A stretch of DNA of 64,000 nt from UBA4421 sp002704225 (GCA_902556425.1 CACDWG010000001.1:62001-126000); one strand, 5' to 3'; shown: positions 7,739 through 16,884, counted from the stretch's first letter. Notes: a model not told the origin generated them from the letters alone. A program made the numbers and translations.

Positions 7739-9649
7739 ATGGAAAAAGCTGTACCTCACCCGTTTATGCGCGGATTAGTCGCTGCCTTGGCGACTCTCGC
7801 CCTGATATTGGCCATGGATACATTGCGTCTCTTTGGCGGCGAACAATGGCTGAGCGGTCTCATCGGCATCGAAACCCAGTACTTTTATGCGTTGCTTGCG
7901 CTGCTCGCGCCTTGGGTCTTTATTACGTTTCCCAGTAAACCGTGGATTGATTGGCCGCTGGCGGCCACCTTTGTGGCGATTCTGCTCGGTTTTTTTGTGA
8001 CTGCAGAACAAGCCCTGGATGAGGCTTGGGAATTTTCCGCGCCGGACTATGCGGTTTATGCGTCCTTGGCCATGTGGTTGATGTTGCTTGAAGCGCTGCG
8101 TCGTGCCGCGGGTTGGCCGCTGTGTCTGATTGCGGGTGCGTTTTCTGTGTTGCCGGTGGTCACCGAGTTCATGCCGGGGCCTCTGAACGGCTTGCCGTCG
8201 TCTTGGGCAGAAACCGCGTCTTATCATCTGTTGTCCATTGAGAGTGTGTTTGGCCTGCCATTTCGTGCCTTTGCGGATCTGGTGATCGGCTTCGTTGTCT
8301 TCGGTGTCGTGCTGCAATTCACTGGCGGCGGTCAGTTCTTTTTAAACTTGGCGTTTGCAATTCTTGGTCGCCAGCGGGGTGGGCCTGCCAAGGTCGCCAT
8401 CGTTTCCAGTGGCCTAATGGGTTCCATGAGCGGCAGCGTCGTGACAAATGTGCTGACCACGGGCCAACTCACCATACCGGCCATGCGTAAATCCGGCATG
8501 GCCGGCGAGGTCGCCGGCGGAGTTGAGGCCTGTGCATCGACCGGCGGGGTGCTGTTACCGCCGATTATGGGGTCCACAGCCTTTGTTATGGCGACGTTGC
8601 TGGACATTGCTTATATCGATGTGGCGGCGGCAGCAGCGCTGCCGGCCTTTTTGTACTTTGCCAGTTTGTACTTGCAGATTGATGCCTACGCCGGTCGCGA
8701 AAACGTGGTGGGTCTGGCTGAAGAAGACATACCCAGCTTGGCTAAAACCATTGCGGAGGGTTGGTTTTATTTGGGGGCTTTTGCTCTGCTGATTTTCTTG
8801 CTGATCTTTTTGCAGCAAGAATCCATCGCGCCCTATTACGCAACCGCAGCACTGTTGGTCCTCAACCAGTTCTCGCCCAAGCATCGTCTGGATCTCAGCG
8901 GAGCCGTGGATTTGATGTACGGCGTGGGTAAGCTGCTGATTGAGCTGGTTGTGGTTCTCGCCGGTGTGGGTTTGATCGTCGGCTCGTTGTCTCTGACCGG
9001 ACTGAGCGGCACCTTGGTAAACGATTTGCTCAGTTTGGCCGGAGAGGACATTGGTCTGTTGCTCATTATGGGTGCCATCACCAGTTTTGTTTTGGGTATC
9101 GGTATGACGGTGACGGCGGCCTACATCTTTTTGGCCGTGGTGCTTGCCCCGGCCTTGGTGAGCCAGGATTTGAATCCCTTGAGTGTGCACTTGTTCATTC
9201 TGTATTGGGCGATGTTGTCCTATATCACGCCGCCGGTGGCATTGGGTGCCTATGCGGCAGCTTCCATAGCGGAAGCGAACCCACTGAAAACCGGATTCGC
9301 GGCCATGCGCTTGGGAAGCGTGATCTACATCATTCCGTTCATCTTCGTCTTGGATGTCGCCTTTATTTTGCAGGGGCCGTGGTACGCCTCGGCCCAAGTG
9401 TTCGCTGAAGCGATCCTTGGTGTTTGGCTGATTTGCGCAGGTCTGCAGGGTTACCTAGCCGGGCTGGGGAGGCTGGATTCTCGACTGGTACGCCTGCTCA
9501 TCGGCCTGGGTGGGCTGATTATCGCCTTGCCCCAGTTGAACTGGGTGCTCGCTCAGCCACCATCGAATGTTGCGGGCTTAGTCGTTGGGGTGGTGATGGT
9601 GGCGGCGGGTCTGCTGCTGCGGCGCTTTGCACCGTCAACAGCTGCTTGA
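7739..9649 (+). CDS. Fused TRAP transporter permease (small plus large membrane subunits)
   Basis: 636 residues, very hydrophobic, with many membrane spans. The DctQ-like and DctM-like domains are fused, as usual in TAXI-TRAP systems. The large-domain signature lies around GLMGSMSGSVVTNVLTTG, followed by GVEACASTGGVLLPPIMG and, near the C-terminus, LSYITPPVALGAYAAASIA. The ATG at 7739 begins 4 bp after the binding-protein stop; a TTG 27 bp upstream would overlap that gene. Neither start has a strong ribosome site, so translational coupling is likely. The gene ends tail to tail with the alkylsulfatase, leaving only 1 bp between the stops. Confidence 0.92.
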   Translation: MEKAVPHPFMRGLVAALATLALILAMDTLRLFGGEQWLSGLIGIETQYFYALLALLAPWVFITFPSKPWIDWPLAATFVAILLGFFVTAEQALDEAWEFSAPDYAVYASLAMWLMLLEALRRAAGWPLCLIAGAFSVLPVVTEFMPGPLNGLPSSWAETASYHLLSIESVFGLPFRAFADLVIGFVVFGVVLQFTGGGQFFLNLAFAILGRQRGGPAKVAIVSSGLMGSMSGSVVTNVLTTGQLTIPAMRKSGMAGEVAGGVEACASTGGVLLPPIMGSTAFVMATLLDIAYIDVAAAAALPAFLYFASLYLQIDAYAGRENVVGLAEEDIPSLAKTIAEGWFYLGAFALLIFLLIFLQQESIAPYYATAALLVLNQFSPKHRLDLSGAVDLMYGVGKLLIELVVVLAGVGLIVGSLSLTGLSGTLVNDLLSLAGEDIGLLLIMGAITSFVLGIGMTVTAAYIFLAVVLAPALVSQDLNPLSVHLFILYWAMLSYITPPVALGAYAAASIAEANPLKTGFAAMRLGSVIYIIPFIFVLDVAFILQGPWYASAQVFAEAILGVWLICAGLQGYLAGLGRLDSRLVRLLIGLGGLIIALPQLNWVLAQPPSNVAGLVVGVVMVAAGLLLRRFAPSTAA

Positions 9650-9650
9650 T

Positions 9651-11591
9651 CTAACGCTGGCTTTGATCTCTCGGCGTGACCAAGGGGTAGCGTCGGACAA
9701 ACTGGTCGAACAAATCGCGTAGCGACAACAGCCGGCTGGCATCGCCGTCGATTTCCAGCCGCTCTTTTTCCAGCAACGCCGCGGCGTCGGTTGCCCCGGT
9801 CAGCAGATTTTTGAAGTCCAGCGAACTGATGGTCAGGGTGACCTGCGGCTGCGTGTGTTTTGCATCTTTAAAGTAATTCAGGACGCTGTTACGCACGCTC
9901 AGTAGGTAACGGCTGTTGAGATCGGTAAACACCAACTCGATACGTAAATCCAAATCTAAGGCAGCCTCTGGCAACAGTCGCACCGCGAGTACTTGGAAAA
10001 AATTCTCGATGGGCATGCCCGCGGCAACGCCGCCGCTGGCAGCAAAGGCTTTGGATTCCGGTAGGCCGTTGCGCAGTTCCAACGCGCCGCAAAGATAAAA
10101 GTTTCGCCACGGCGCGGATTCGGACTGATAGCCTAATTGCTCGAAGGTGTCCGCCAGCAGTGCCCGACCTTCAATGTGTTCTGGATCGGCCATCACCACA
10201 TGATTGAGCACCTCGGCAACCCAGCGGTAATCGCCGTGAGCAAAAGAGTCCTTGGCCTTACGAACGACCTCGTCAGAGCCGCCCATGTAATCCAGGTAGC
10301 GAACGGCTTGTTCGGTGGGCGGTAGCTGATACAAAGTGGCCGGATTGCCATCGAAAAAACCGAGGTACTTCACGTAAACGGCCCGGGTGTTGTGGTGGAC
10401 AGTACCGTAGTAATCCCGGTTGTAAAATTCCCGTCCCAAACTCGGAGGTAGGCTGACCCGTTCGGCTATCTCTTCTTTGCTAAAGCCCTTGTTGGCGAGT
10501 CTGAGGGTTTGATCGTGAATGTACTTGTACAGATCGCGCTGTTTTTCCAAATACTCTACGGCCCTTGCCTGACCCCAGATCGGCCAGTGATGTGAAGCGA
10601 ACTGTATGTCCAGACGGTGGCCGAACAAGTCAATGGATTCGTTGATTTGTGCAGACCAGGCCAAGGCATCGCGGACTTGGGCGCCTCTTAGGGTATAGAC
10701 GTTGTGTAAATGGTGAGAGGTGATCTCGGACATACACAATGCCTTAAACTTGGGCAGGTAGAAGACAAATTCTGCCGGTGCCTCGGTGCCCATGGTCATT
10801 TGAAATTCAATCTCGATGCCGTCGATGGTGCGCGTTTCTCCGGTCTCGCTGATCGTGTCCGACGGTACGATGAAGCCGGTCGAGCCCAGTGACAGCGATG
10901 CCCCTAAGCCCGTGCTGACAAATCCCGTGGCGGAGGGTTGCAGTAGGTTGCCATACATGTACGTGGCTCGCCGCCCCATGGCGTTGCCCGCCAGTACGTT
11001 CTCGTTCAGTGATTCGTTAACAAAGTCCTTGGGCGCAATGACCGGGACTTCGCCAGATAGCACTTGCTCTTGGGTGACAACACCGAGCACTCCGCCGAAG
11101 TGGTCGATGTGGCTGTGCGTAATCAGCACCGCCATCACGGGGCGTTCACCGAGTTGTTCGTTGGCCAGAGCCAGTGCCGCGGCGGAGGATTCTGACGACG
11201 TTAGCGGATCGATGATGATCCAGCCCCGGTCTCCGCGGATCAGCGTCATGTTGGCGATGTCGAAGGAGCGCACTTGATACAGGCCGTCGCAGACCTCGAA
11301 CAAACCGTGATGTTGTGCGTTAAGTTGAGCTTGACGCCACAGGCTCGGATTGACCGTGGCCGGCGCCTCGGCGTCCAGAAAACCGAATTGTTCCAGGTCG
11401 TAGGTGACATGGCCGTCTGGGCGTTGGATGGTGAGAGGGTCCAGGCTGGCGATAAAGCCGCGTTTGGCGTCTTCAAAGCTCTGTCGGTCGTTAAAGTTGA
11501 GGGCCTGTTGAACACGCTCTTGGGCTTGGCTCGTATGTTCAGTAGCCGGCTTAGGTTGGGCTAGGTGTTCGGGTAATGGGCTGTAGGTCAT
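9651..11591 (-). CDS. Metallo-beta-lactamase-fold alkyl sulfatase (SdsA1/BDS1 type)
   Basis: 646 residues. The zinc-binding motif THSHIDHFGG (His159, His161, Asp163, His164) lies in the metallo-beta-lactamase domain. It is followed by the helical dimerisation region (SLPPSLGREFYNRDYYGTVHHN) and a C-terminal SCP2-like domain, the order found in SdsA1. Characterised members hydrolyse alkyl sulfates such as dodecyl sulfate to alcohol and sulfate. No signal peptide is visible here, unlike secreted SdsA1, so a cytoplasmic enzyme is suggested. The ATG at 11591 has GGGAAG upstream. Together with the type I sulfatase at 2.1 kb it makes two mechanistically unrelated sulfate-ester hydrolases within 10 kb. 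Confidence 0.92.
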   Translation of the reverse strand: MTYSPLPEHLAQPKPATEHTSQAQERVQQALNFNDRQSFEDAKRGFIASLDPLTIQRPDGHVTYDLEQFGFLDAEAPATVNPSLWRQAQLNAQHHGLFEVCDGLYQVRSFDIANMTLIRGDRGWIIIDPLTSSESSAAALALANEQLGERPVMAVLITHSHIDHFGGVLGVVTQEQVLSGEVPVIAPKDFVNESLNENVLAGNAMGRRATYMYGNLLQPSATGFVSTGLGASLSLGSTGFIVPSDTISETGETRTIDGIEIEFQMTMGTEAPAEFVFYLPKFKALCMSEITSHHLHNVYTLRGAQVRDALAWSAQINESIDLFGHRLDIQFASHHWPIWGQARAVEYLEKQRDLYKYIHDQTLRLANKGFSKEEIAERVSLPPSLGREFYNRDYYGTVHHNTRAVYVKYLGFFDGNPATLYQLPPTEQAVRYLDYMGGSDEVVRKAKDSFAHGDYRWVAEVLNHVVMADPEHIEGRALLADTFEQLGYQSESAPWRNFYLCGALELRNGLPESKAFAASGGVAAGMPIENFFQVLAVRLLPEAALDLDLRIELVFTDLNSRYLLSVRNSVLNYFKDAKHTQPQVTLTISSLDFKNLLTGATDAAALLEKERLEIDGDASRLLSLRDLFDQFVRRYPLVTPRDQSQR

Positions 11592-11648
11592 GAGCTTCCC
11601 TTTGGTCGCGTATTAAGTGTCGTTTCAGGCGCCCGGATGTTGCTTTTG

Positions 11649-13067
11649 TTAAGCGGGTTGTTCGCTGATTTCGGTTTGTGGGTCGGGTGTGTCGTCATCG
11701 GCGTCGAGTTTGGCGAAGTAAACCCTTGCTGCTTGCAATACCTTAGGCGCGAGCCAAATGGCAGACACCATGGTCGGTATGGCCATCAGGGCAAACGAGC
11801 CGTCGATCAAGCTAACCGCAGATTCGATCGAGATGACGGCAATCAGCACGATGGAGACAACAAAGACCAAGCGGTAAGTGTTTACGTGTTTAGAGCCGAA
11901 GACAAAACTGGCGCACTGAGAGCCATAAAACGAGTATGTGAACATGGTTGTCGTAGCAAAACAAAGAACGCACACGAATACGACAACGGTGCCTGCGGGA
12001 CCGAGAAGAGTAGAGAACGCGTTGGCCGTGAGCGTGACGCCCTGAGAAGCGTCACTCTGCCAGGTGCCGGCGATGAGAATCATGAGAGCCGTAGCGGTGC
12101 ACACAACCAGCGTGTCGATAATGGGGCCGAGCATGGCAACCAAGCCTTCACGAATGGGTTCGTTGGTTTTCGCAGCGCCATGCACCAAGGACTCGGTGCC
12201 CATGCCGGCTTCGTTGCTGTAAGCCCCGCGCTGCACACCGTATAGAATTACTGCCAACACGCTGCCGCCAGCCGCCGCCTCGCCGGTAAATGCATCGCTG
12301 ATAATCAGGCTCAGCGCCTCGGGTATGGCGTTGACGTTGAGCAACAAGGCGAACATGACGGTGACCAAGTACAGGCCGGTCATCAAGGGAACCAAAACTC
12401 GAGCGGTGCCGGCAATTCGGTTCAGACCGCCAAAAATCACCGCGCCAGTGATGCCTGCGAGGATCACGCCACTGATCAGGTTGAAGGTGAACGGGTCTTC
12501 ATTTGGGCTAAGAAAGCCCTGTTCGATCATCACCAGATCCCGAAATATTTGAATCAACTGATTGCTTTGCAGGGCGGGTAAGCAACCGACCAAGCCTACA
12601 ATGGCAAACAGTGAGGCGAGAAAATGCCAGCGCTTGGGCAGTGCTTCCCGAATCACGTACATGGGGCCGCCCTGAAGCTCGCCCTTGTCGTCGTAGCCGC
12701 GATACATGACCGCAAGGGAACAGGTAAAGAATTTGGTCGCGATACCCAGTATCGCCGTCATCCACATCCAAAAAATTGCGCCCGGTCCACCAATTTGGAT
12801 TGCCAAAGCGACCCCGGCAATGTTGCCCATGCCGATGGTGCCTGCCATGCCCGCGGTGAGCGCACTGAAATGTGAGATGTGTCCGGGATCGTTGGGATTG
12901 TCGTATTTACCCCTGATCAGATCGACGCCGTGGCGAAGATAAAAGAAGGGCGCAAACTTTGATCGCACCAAAAAGTAAAAGCCACCACCCAGCAATAAAA
13001 CGAGTAACCAAGGCCCCCAAGCATAGGCGGCATATTGAGTGGTGATAAACTGGATGGTGTCGAGCAT
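11649..13067 (-). CDS. AGCS-family sodium:alanine/glycine symporter
   Basis: 472 residues, about 10-11 membrane spans. The family signature is present: GGPGAIFWMWMTAILG after a GTIGMGNIAGVALAI segment, and QRGAYSNEAGMGTESLVHGAAKT further on. Members import alanine or glycine with Na+. The ATG at 13067 gives the usual N-terminus (MLDTIQFIT); a GTG 42 bp upstream is an alternative. It is encoded just upstream of the alkylsulfatase on the same strand, with 57 bp between them, but no functional link is obvious. I looked for a glycine riboswitch in the leader and found no convincing one. Confidence 0.93.
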   Translation of the reverse strand: MLDTIQFITTQYAAYAWGPWLLVLLLGGGFYFLVRSKFAPFFYLRHGVDLIRGKYDNPNDPGHISHFSALTAGMAGTIGMGNIAGVALAIQIGGPGAIFWMWMTAILGIATKFFTCSLAVMYRGYDDKGELQGGPMYVIREALPKRWHFLASLFAIVGLVGCLPALQSNQLIQIFRDLVMIEQGFLSPNEDPFTFNLISGVILAGITGAVIFGGLNRIAGTARVLVPLMTGLYLVTVMFALLLNVNAIPEALSLIISDAFTGEAAAGGSVLAVILYGVQRGAYSNEAGMGTESLVHGAAKTNEPIREGLVAMLGPIIDTLVVCTATALMILIAGTWQSDASQGVTLTANAFSTLLGPAGTVVVFVCVLCFATTTMFTYSFYGSQCASFVFGSKHVNTYRLVFVVSIVLIAVISIESAVSLIDGSFALMAIPTMVSAIWLAPKVLQAARVYFAKLDADDDTPDPQTEISEQPA

Positions 13068-13235
13068 GCGGTGACTTTTTTCGGGAAACAGGCAGAGTAA
13101 ACCTTTCACCCTAGCCCGGTCTATTTTTGAATGTCTGATTTGGTCGAAGGCGCATTGCGCTTTGACGGAGTAATGCGTTTAAACTTTGGGTGTTTTTAGC
13201 GGCACTGGGCAAACCGGTGGGATTTAAGGAACGAA

Positions 13236-14081
13236 ATGACAGTTGATTTGCACACCGGCCCATTGGGTGAATCGGCGGAATACGCCGATGGCTATGCTCC
13301 CGAGCGTCTGTTTCCCATGCCCAGACAGGAAGGTCGTGAGGCCGTGAGCTTGTCAGATTTTGACGAATGGTCTGGACAAGACGTGTGGACGGGTTACGAG
13401 TTTTCTTGGCTGAATGAAAAGGGTAAGCCCGTTGTCGCCGTACTGCGTCTGACGGTAGATGCCGCTTCGACCCATATTGTTGAAAGTAAATCCATGAAGC
13501 TCTACCTCAACGGTTACGCTCAGACGACCTTTGCATCCAAGCAGCAGGTCTGCGAGCGATTGGGTACAGACTTGGGTGATGCCTTTGGTGCAGTCGTAAC
13601 GATTGAACTGATGGATCCAGCGGATGTTGCCTTGCAGGTAGTGGATCTGGACGGTCAGTGTTTGGACGAGCTGGATGTTGCTATTGACGAATACCGACGC
13701 AACCCGGCGCTGTTGAAACTGAAGAGTGCTGTCGATCAGGCGTCATTGGGTGACCCGGCAGTGAGCGAGGTGCTAACGAGCCATTTGTTTCGCAGCCTAT
13801 GCCCGGTCACGGCACAACCGGATTGGGCATCTCTTTCCATTGGTTATACGGGAAAGGCCATCGATCATGAGGGTCTGCTGAAATACCTGGTGTCTTACCG
13901 GGGGCATCAGGCGTTCCATGAGACGACCATTGAGCGCATCTATGGGGATATCTGGCGTATTTGCGAGCCTCAGAGTTTGGTGGTCAGTGGTCGCTTTTTG
14001 CGACGGGGTGGGTTGGATATCAGTCCAACCCGGTCCAGTGTTCCTCTGCCGGTGGATCATCGCCGTCTGTCGAGGCAGTAA
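13236..14081 (+). CDS. queF: NADPH-dependent 7-cyano-7-deazaguanine reductase QueF (long form)
   Basis: 281 residues, the bimodular type II length of E. coli QueF. The QueF motif ESKSMKLY is at about 83-90, and the active-site Cys is in SLCPVTAQPDW (Cys189). EGLLKYLVSYRGHQAFHE and the C-terminal RRGGLDISPTRS complete the family pattern. The enzyme reduces preQ0 to preQ1 in queuosine biosynthesis. The ATG at 13236 has AAGGA upstream. No other queuosine gene is in the window. It ends 12 bp from the convergent acyltransferase gene. Confidence 0.95.
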   Translation: MTVDLHTGPLGESAEYADGYAPERLFPMPRQEGREAVSLSDFDEWSGQDVWTGYEFSWLNEKGKPVVAVLRLTVDAASTHIVESKSMKLYLNGYAQTTFASKQQVCERLGTDLGDAFGAVVTIELMDPADVALQVVDLDGQCLDELDVAIDEYRRNPALLKLKSAVDQASLGDPAVSEVLTSHLFRSLCPVTAQPDWASLSIGYTGKAIDHEGLLKYLVSYRGHQAFHETTIERIYGDIWRICEPQSLVVSGRFLRRGGLDISPTRSSVPLPVDHRRLSRQ

Positions 14082-14093
14082 CGCAAGCGAGGC

Positions 14094-14816
14094 TCAGTCG
14101 TGCTTATTGGGCGCGATCTTACTGCGGAGCCAGCGCCACCACGTATTGTCTTGTCGGAGCCACCGTTCCAGTCCGTCCATGTGTTGCGCCAGTTCTACGC
14201 CATTGGCTAGCATGTCTTGGCGGGTGGTGAGTGGCCGGTCGATGTCGAGAGATTTTACGGGCTTCGCTGGGTTGCCCGCGGCAATGACGTTTGCCGGAAT
14301 GTCTTTTGTGACCACCGAACCTGCACCGATGACTGAATTCTCGCCAATGCGGACGCCCTTGCAGACGATAGCCCCATCACCAATCCAAACGTTACGCTCC
14401 AATGTCACCGCGGCGGTTTGTCCAATCGCCTCAGTACGGTCGTAGACGTCATGCCAATCCGCGTCGGTGATGTAGGCACCCGCAGCCAACATGGTGCTTT
14501 CGCCAATCGTGACCGCACAGGCGGAATCGATACGCACGCCGGGACAAATCAAGACAGCATCGCCCACGTCGATCTGGCCTTGATGTTCGTTCATGGCCCA
14601 AGTGGTTAATCGGACCGTGCGATCTGGCGCCGTAATGACATGCACGGATGTGCCAAAGCTGATCTTGCGGCCGTAGAGCTTGAGGTTCCACGGTTTCATG
14701 ATCATCGAATGATGGCCCAGAGTGTCCAATTGAGGCTTGATAAAGTGATGCACCCAGGCGGCTTCGATTTTGCTGAGCAGCACCTTGAGCGCATACGGGC
14801 GATGGTCGTCTCGCAT
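14094..14816 (-). CDS. Left-handed beta-helix (hexapeptide-repeat) acyltransferase
   Basis: 240 residues. From about residue 75 the sequence shows hexapeptide periodicity ([LIV]GxxxX), for example GVRIDSACAVTIGESTMLAAGAYI and later VWIGDGAIVCKGVRIGENSVIGAGSVVTK cut into short repeats. It ends with the typical IPANVIAAGNPAKPVK loop of maltose/galactoside O-acetyltransferase-like enzymes. The first 70 residues are not part of the helix. It probably acetylates or acylates a sugar or related acceptor using acyl-CoA. No neighbouring polysaccharide genes narrow the substrate. It is convergent with queF and may be transcribed from the region just before the SRP RNA gene. Confidence 0.8.
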   Translation of the reverse strand: MRDDHRPYALKVLLSKIEAAWVHHFIKPQLDTLGHHSMIMKPWNLKLYGRKISFGTSVHVITAPDRTVRLTTWAMNEHQGQIDVGDAVLICPGVRIDSACAVTIGESTMLAAGAYITDADWHDVYDRTEAIGQTAAVTLERNVWIGDGAIVCKGVRIGENSVIGAGSVVTKDIPANVIAAGNPAKPVKSLDIDRPLTTRQDMLANGVELAQHMDGLERWLRQDNTWWRWLRSKIAPNKHD

Positions 14817-14980
14817 GCTGGATCCGAGTCTGTTGTGATGCTTTGGCTTTTACTCGCATGGCAGGGTAACCGCAACCCGCCAAGATGGATGGTTGGCAAA
14901 GTAAGGCGGCCAATACCCGCCTAAATGGCCATCCACTGTAGGAATTGTCGCGCAATTCCTTTAGCATCTCGCTCCGCAAT

Positions 14981-15093
14981 GGTGACCCATCTTGGTCCCC
15001 TGAAGGCGACATGTTGTGAACTCCGCCAGGCCTGGAAGGGAGCAACGGTAACAGCGACGTCGGGCTTTGGGTAAGGCTGGATGGGTTGCCACC
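14981..15093 (+). ncRNA. ffs: Signal recognition particle RNA, small bacterial (4.5S) type
   Basis: The 113-nt segment holds the conserved SRP apical domain: CCAGGCCTGGAAGGGAGCAA at about 15028-15047, with the GGAA tetraloop and the asymmetric A/C-rich internal loops that bind Ffh. The two ends pair (GGTG-ACCCATC with GATGGGT-TGCCACC), closing the rod. It gives the RNA core of the particle that targets membrane proteins co-translationally. The tRNA-Ser gene begins only 7 nt after its end on the same strand, so the two are probably processed from one transcript. End positions are drawn from base pairing and may be off by a few bases. Confidence 0.93.
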
Positions 15094-15100
15094 ATCTTAC

Positions 15101-15190
15101 GGAGAGGTGGCAGAGTGGTCGATCGCGCACGCTTGGAAAGCGTGTAAGGTGTTAAAACCTTCGAGGGTTCGAATCCCTCTCTCTCCGCCA
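15101..15190 (+). tRNA. tRNA-Ser(GGA)
   Basis: 90 nt including an encoded CCA. The acceptor GGAGAGG pairs with TCTCTCC, the anticodon stem CACGC/GCGTG encloses loop TTGGAAA (anticodon GGA), and the long variable arm is that of a class II serine tRNA. The T arm is GAGGG-TTCGAAT-CCCTC. It reads UCC and UCU codons. It lies 7 nt after the SRP RNA. Confidence 0.97.
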
Positions 15191-15197
15191 TACAAAA

Positions 15198-15213
15198 AGG
15201 GGCGTAAGCCCCT
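15198..15213 (+). terminator. Putative terminator hairpin after tRNA-Ser
   Basis: AGGGGC-GTAA-GCCCCT forms a 6-bp GC-rich stem with a 4-nt loop 7 nt after the tRNA CCA end. It is followed only by ATGTTT, a weak U-tract. It could terminate the ffs-tRNA-Ser transcript. Confidence 0.5.
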
Positions 15214-15285
15214 ATGTTTCGAATGGCTAACCTGTCTCATCTATTAAGTGCAGAAAAGATAAGTCCAAAAGGTCCGCCACATTTC

Positions 15286-16065
15286 TCACCGGCCTTGATA
15301 AATGGGTTCGCGCTTTTCGAGAAAGGCAGCAACACCTTCTTTGGAATCCTGCGTTCCCCGTAAGCGAGTAATCTGCTCGATTGCCCACCGGCCGGTATCT
15401 CGCCAATCGGGTTCCGTTGTACGGCGAAGTCCTGCTTTTAACGCCTGAACCGCCAAGGGAGGATTGCGGGCAATTTTATGCGCAATCTCCATCGCCGTTG
15501 ACATTAAATCATCGGGGGTCACCACGCGTCCTACGAGACCTAGAATTTTGGCTTGATGTGCATCGATCACATCGCCCGTGAACAACAACTCGGCGGCGGT
15601 CTCTCTGCCCACCAATTGAGCCAAACGACCAAGGCCCGGCGCATCGCAGCACAAGCCGCGCACCACGAACAACTCGCCGAACTTGGCGCGCTCTGATGCC
15701 ACGCGAATATCCGCCATCAGCGCGAGTTCCATTCCCCAGCCTACGGCCGGCCCGTTGATAGCCGCGATGACCGGAATGTCAGTATGCAGTAGGGCATCTG
15801 CTGCAGGCGTGAGGCCGCCGGTTTTCTTCGCTCGATCTCGAAATTCCGCAGGGGCTGGTTTACCGCTGCCGAGTATTTGTTTCATATCGTCACCAGCGCA
15901 GAAGGCGCGCCCTTTGCCGGTAATCACCAAGACTCTCGCGTCACTCGAACGCACCGTATCTTCAAGGTCAGCATACAACTGGTAGGTCAAGGAATTCATG
16001 GCATCTGGCCGGTTCAGCGTTATCACGCCGATATGGTCATTGACTTCGTACAGTAGATCGCTCAT
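15286..16065 (-). CDS. Enoyl-CoA hydratase/isomerase (crotonase) family protein
   Basis: 259 residues. The crotonase fold is shown by GRAFCAGDDMKQ (oxyanion hole region near residue 55) and GPAVGWGMELALMADIRVAS (near 105-125), then ERAKFGELFVVRGL. The first catalytic Glu is present (FGE). The second acidic position is Asp (CDAPG) rather than Glu, as in several isomerase-like subfamilies, so hydratase activity is not certain. The ATG at 16065 has an ideal AGGAGGT. It probably acts on an acyl-CoA in fatty or aromatic acid catabolism; the monocistronic setting gives no substrate clue. Confidence 0.88.
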   Translation of the reverse strand: MSDLLYEVNDHIGVITLNRPDAMNSLTYQLYADLEDTVRSSDARVLVITGKGRAFCAGDDMKQILGSGKPAPAEFRDRAKKTGGLTPAADALLHTDIPVIAAINGPAVGWGMELALMADIRVASERAKFGELFVVRGLCCDAPGLGRLAQLVGRETAAELLFTGDVIDAHQAKILGLVGRVVTPDDLMSTAMEIAHKIARNPPLAVQALKAGLRRTTEPDWRDTGRWAIEQITRLRGTQDSKEGVAAFLEKREPIYQGR

Positions 16066-16429
16066 CTGACCTCCTAAAATTCAATAATTCCCAGTCAGTC
16101 TACTACCTGTGGCGGTTTATGTGCGCCTACGCTTTAACCTTTCAAAAGCGCACGGCCACTGGGTTTGCGCTACCCCAATTTGCATACGTCGATCTTCTTG
16201 AATGCGTTGTTGAACTCCAAACTATTGTGAGAAGAATGCGCTGACTTTCGATCATCAAAAAGCGTATTCGTTATAGTATTACCCTGATAACGCAGTGTTT
16301 TCGGATCCAGTAGGTTTACGACCGCAGACTGGGTTCGTCATTTTCAGAAGGAAACGAGATTGTGCGAGGGGACTGGTCATTTCGGGATGGCGTGCGAGCG
16401 CAACCGGCTCTTTATCAGAGGCCGGTGAC
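16066..16429. other. 364-bp intergenic region, divergent promoters
   Basis: Lies between the divergent crotonase and VOC genes. It contains a short inverted repeat CGTTAT-N12-ATAACG at 16269-16292 in AT-rich sequence, a plausible promoter/operator for the VOC-PhyH-epimerase genes. A reading frame is open from 16295 in phase with the VOC gene, but its first 45 codons show no family similarity that I can see and no ribosome site. No RNA gene is recognised. Confidence 0.4.
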
Positions 16430-16876
16430 ATGAGCGGTGCTAATCCATTCCTTGGGGTTGACCATCAAGTGTTTGTTGTTGCAGAAATGGGTCCGTCGAT
16501 TGAGTTCTGGCAGAGCCAGTTGGCTATCGAACTGCAGTTTCGCGCGGTAAGCGAGGAGCACTGCGTCGATCAGGCTTTTTTTTCGTTGCCTGACTGTACC
16601 TTTATCGAGGTGCTAGCGCCGACAGCAAGCTCTTCGCCCGTGGCGAAGATCCTAGAGAAGCAGGGTGAAGGACTCTACTTGCTTGCGATGAAGGTCGAAA
16701 ACCTCGCCTCCGCCATTGCCACGTTGCAGGCCAACGGAGCCACAATTACGGGCGAAGGGACAGACCGAGTATTTGTTCAGCCAACGTTACCGGGTGCTCC
16801 GATCATTCAGTTGTGGCCTGAAGACCGACCGCATCGCTGGCGAGATAGTCTTGCGACCAACACGTACGACAAATAG
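16430..16876 (+). CDS. VOC (glyoxalase-like) family protein
   Basis: 148 residues from the ATG at 16430 (AGAGG upstream). The start VDHQVFVVAEMGPSIEFWQ and the internal repeat of the beta-alpha-beta-beta-beta module (GLYLLAMKVENLASAIATL) are typical of vicinal oxygen chelate proteins. Metal ligands would be His in VDH and Glu in FIEVL or nearby; the C-terminal Q in IIQLWP is at the usual final ligand position. VOC members include epimerases, ring-cleaving dioxygenases and lyases, so the reaction is not predicted. It is the first gene of a three-gene run with the dioxygenase (8 bp later) and epimerase. Confidence 0.78.
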   Translation: MSGANPFLGVDHQVFVVAEMGPSIEFWQSQLAIELQFRAVSEEHCVDQAFFSLPDCTFIEVLAPTASSSPVAKILEKQGEGLYLLAMKVENLASAIATLQANGATITGEGTDRVFVQPTLPGAPIIQLWPEDRPHRWRDSLATNTYDK

Positions 16877-16884
16877 GGAGTCGG

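Noticed and set aside
8555..9397. 280-codon minus-strand frame inside the TRAP permease gene
   Set aside because: Antisense of a hydrophobic gene, rich in Gln/His/Arg with no recognisable domain; the plus-strand permease is certain.
13068..13235. Glycine riboswitch before the AGCS symporter
   Set aside because: The short leader has none of the conserved glycine aptamer segments.
15101..15190. Possible genomic island attached at tRNA-Ser
   Set aside because: I found no integrase and no second copy of the tRNA 3' end in the window.
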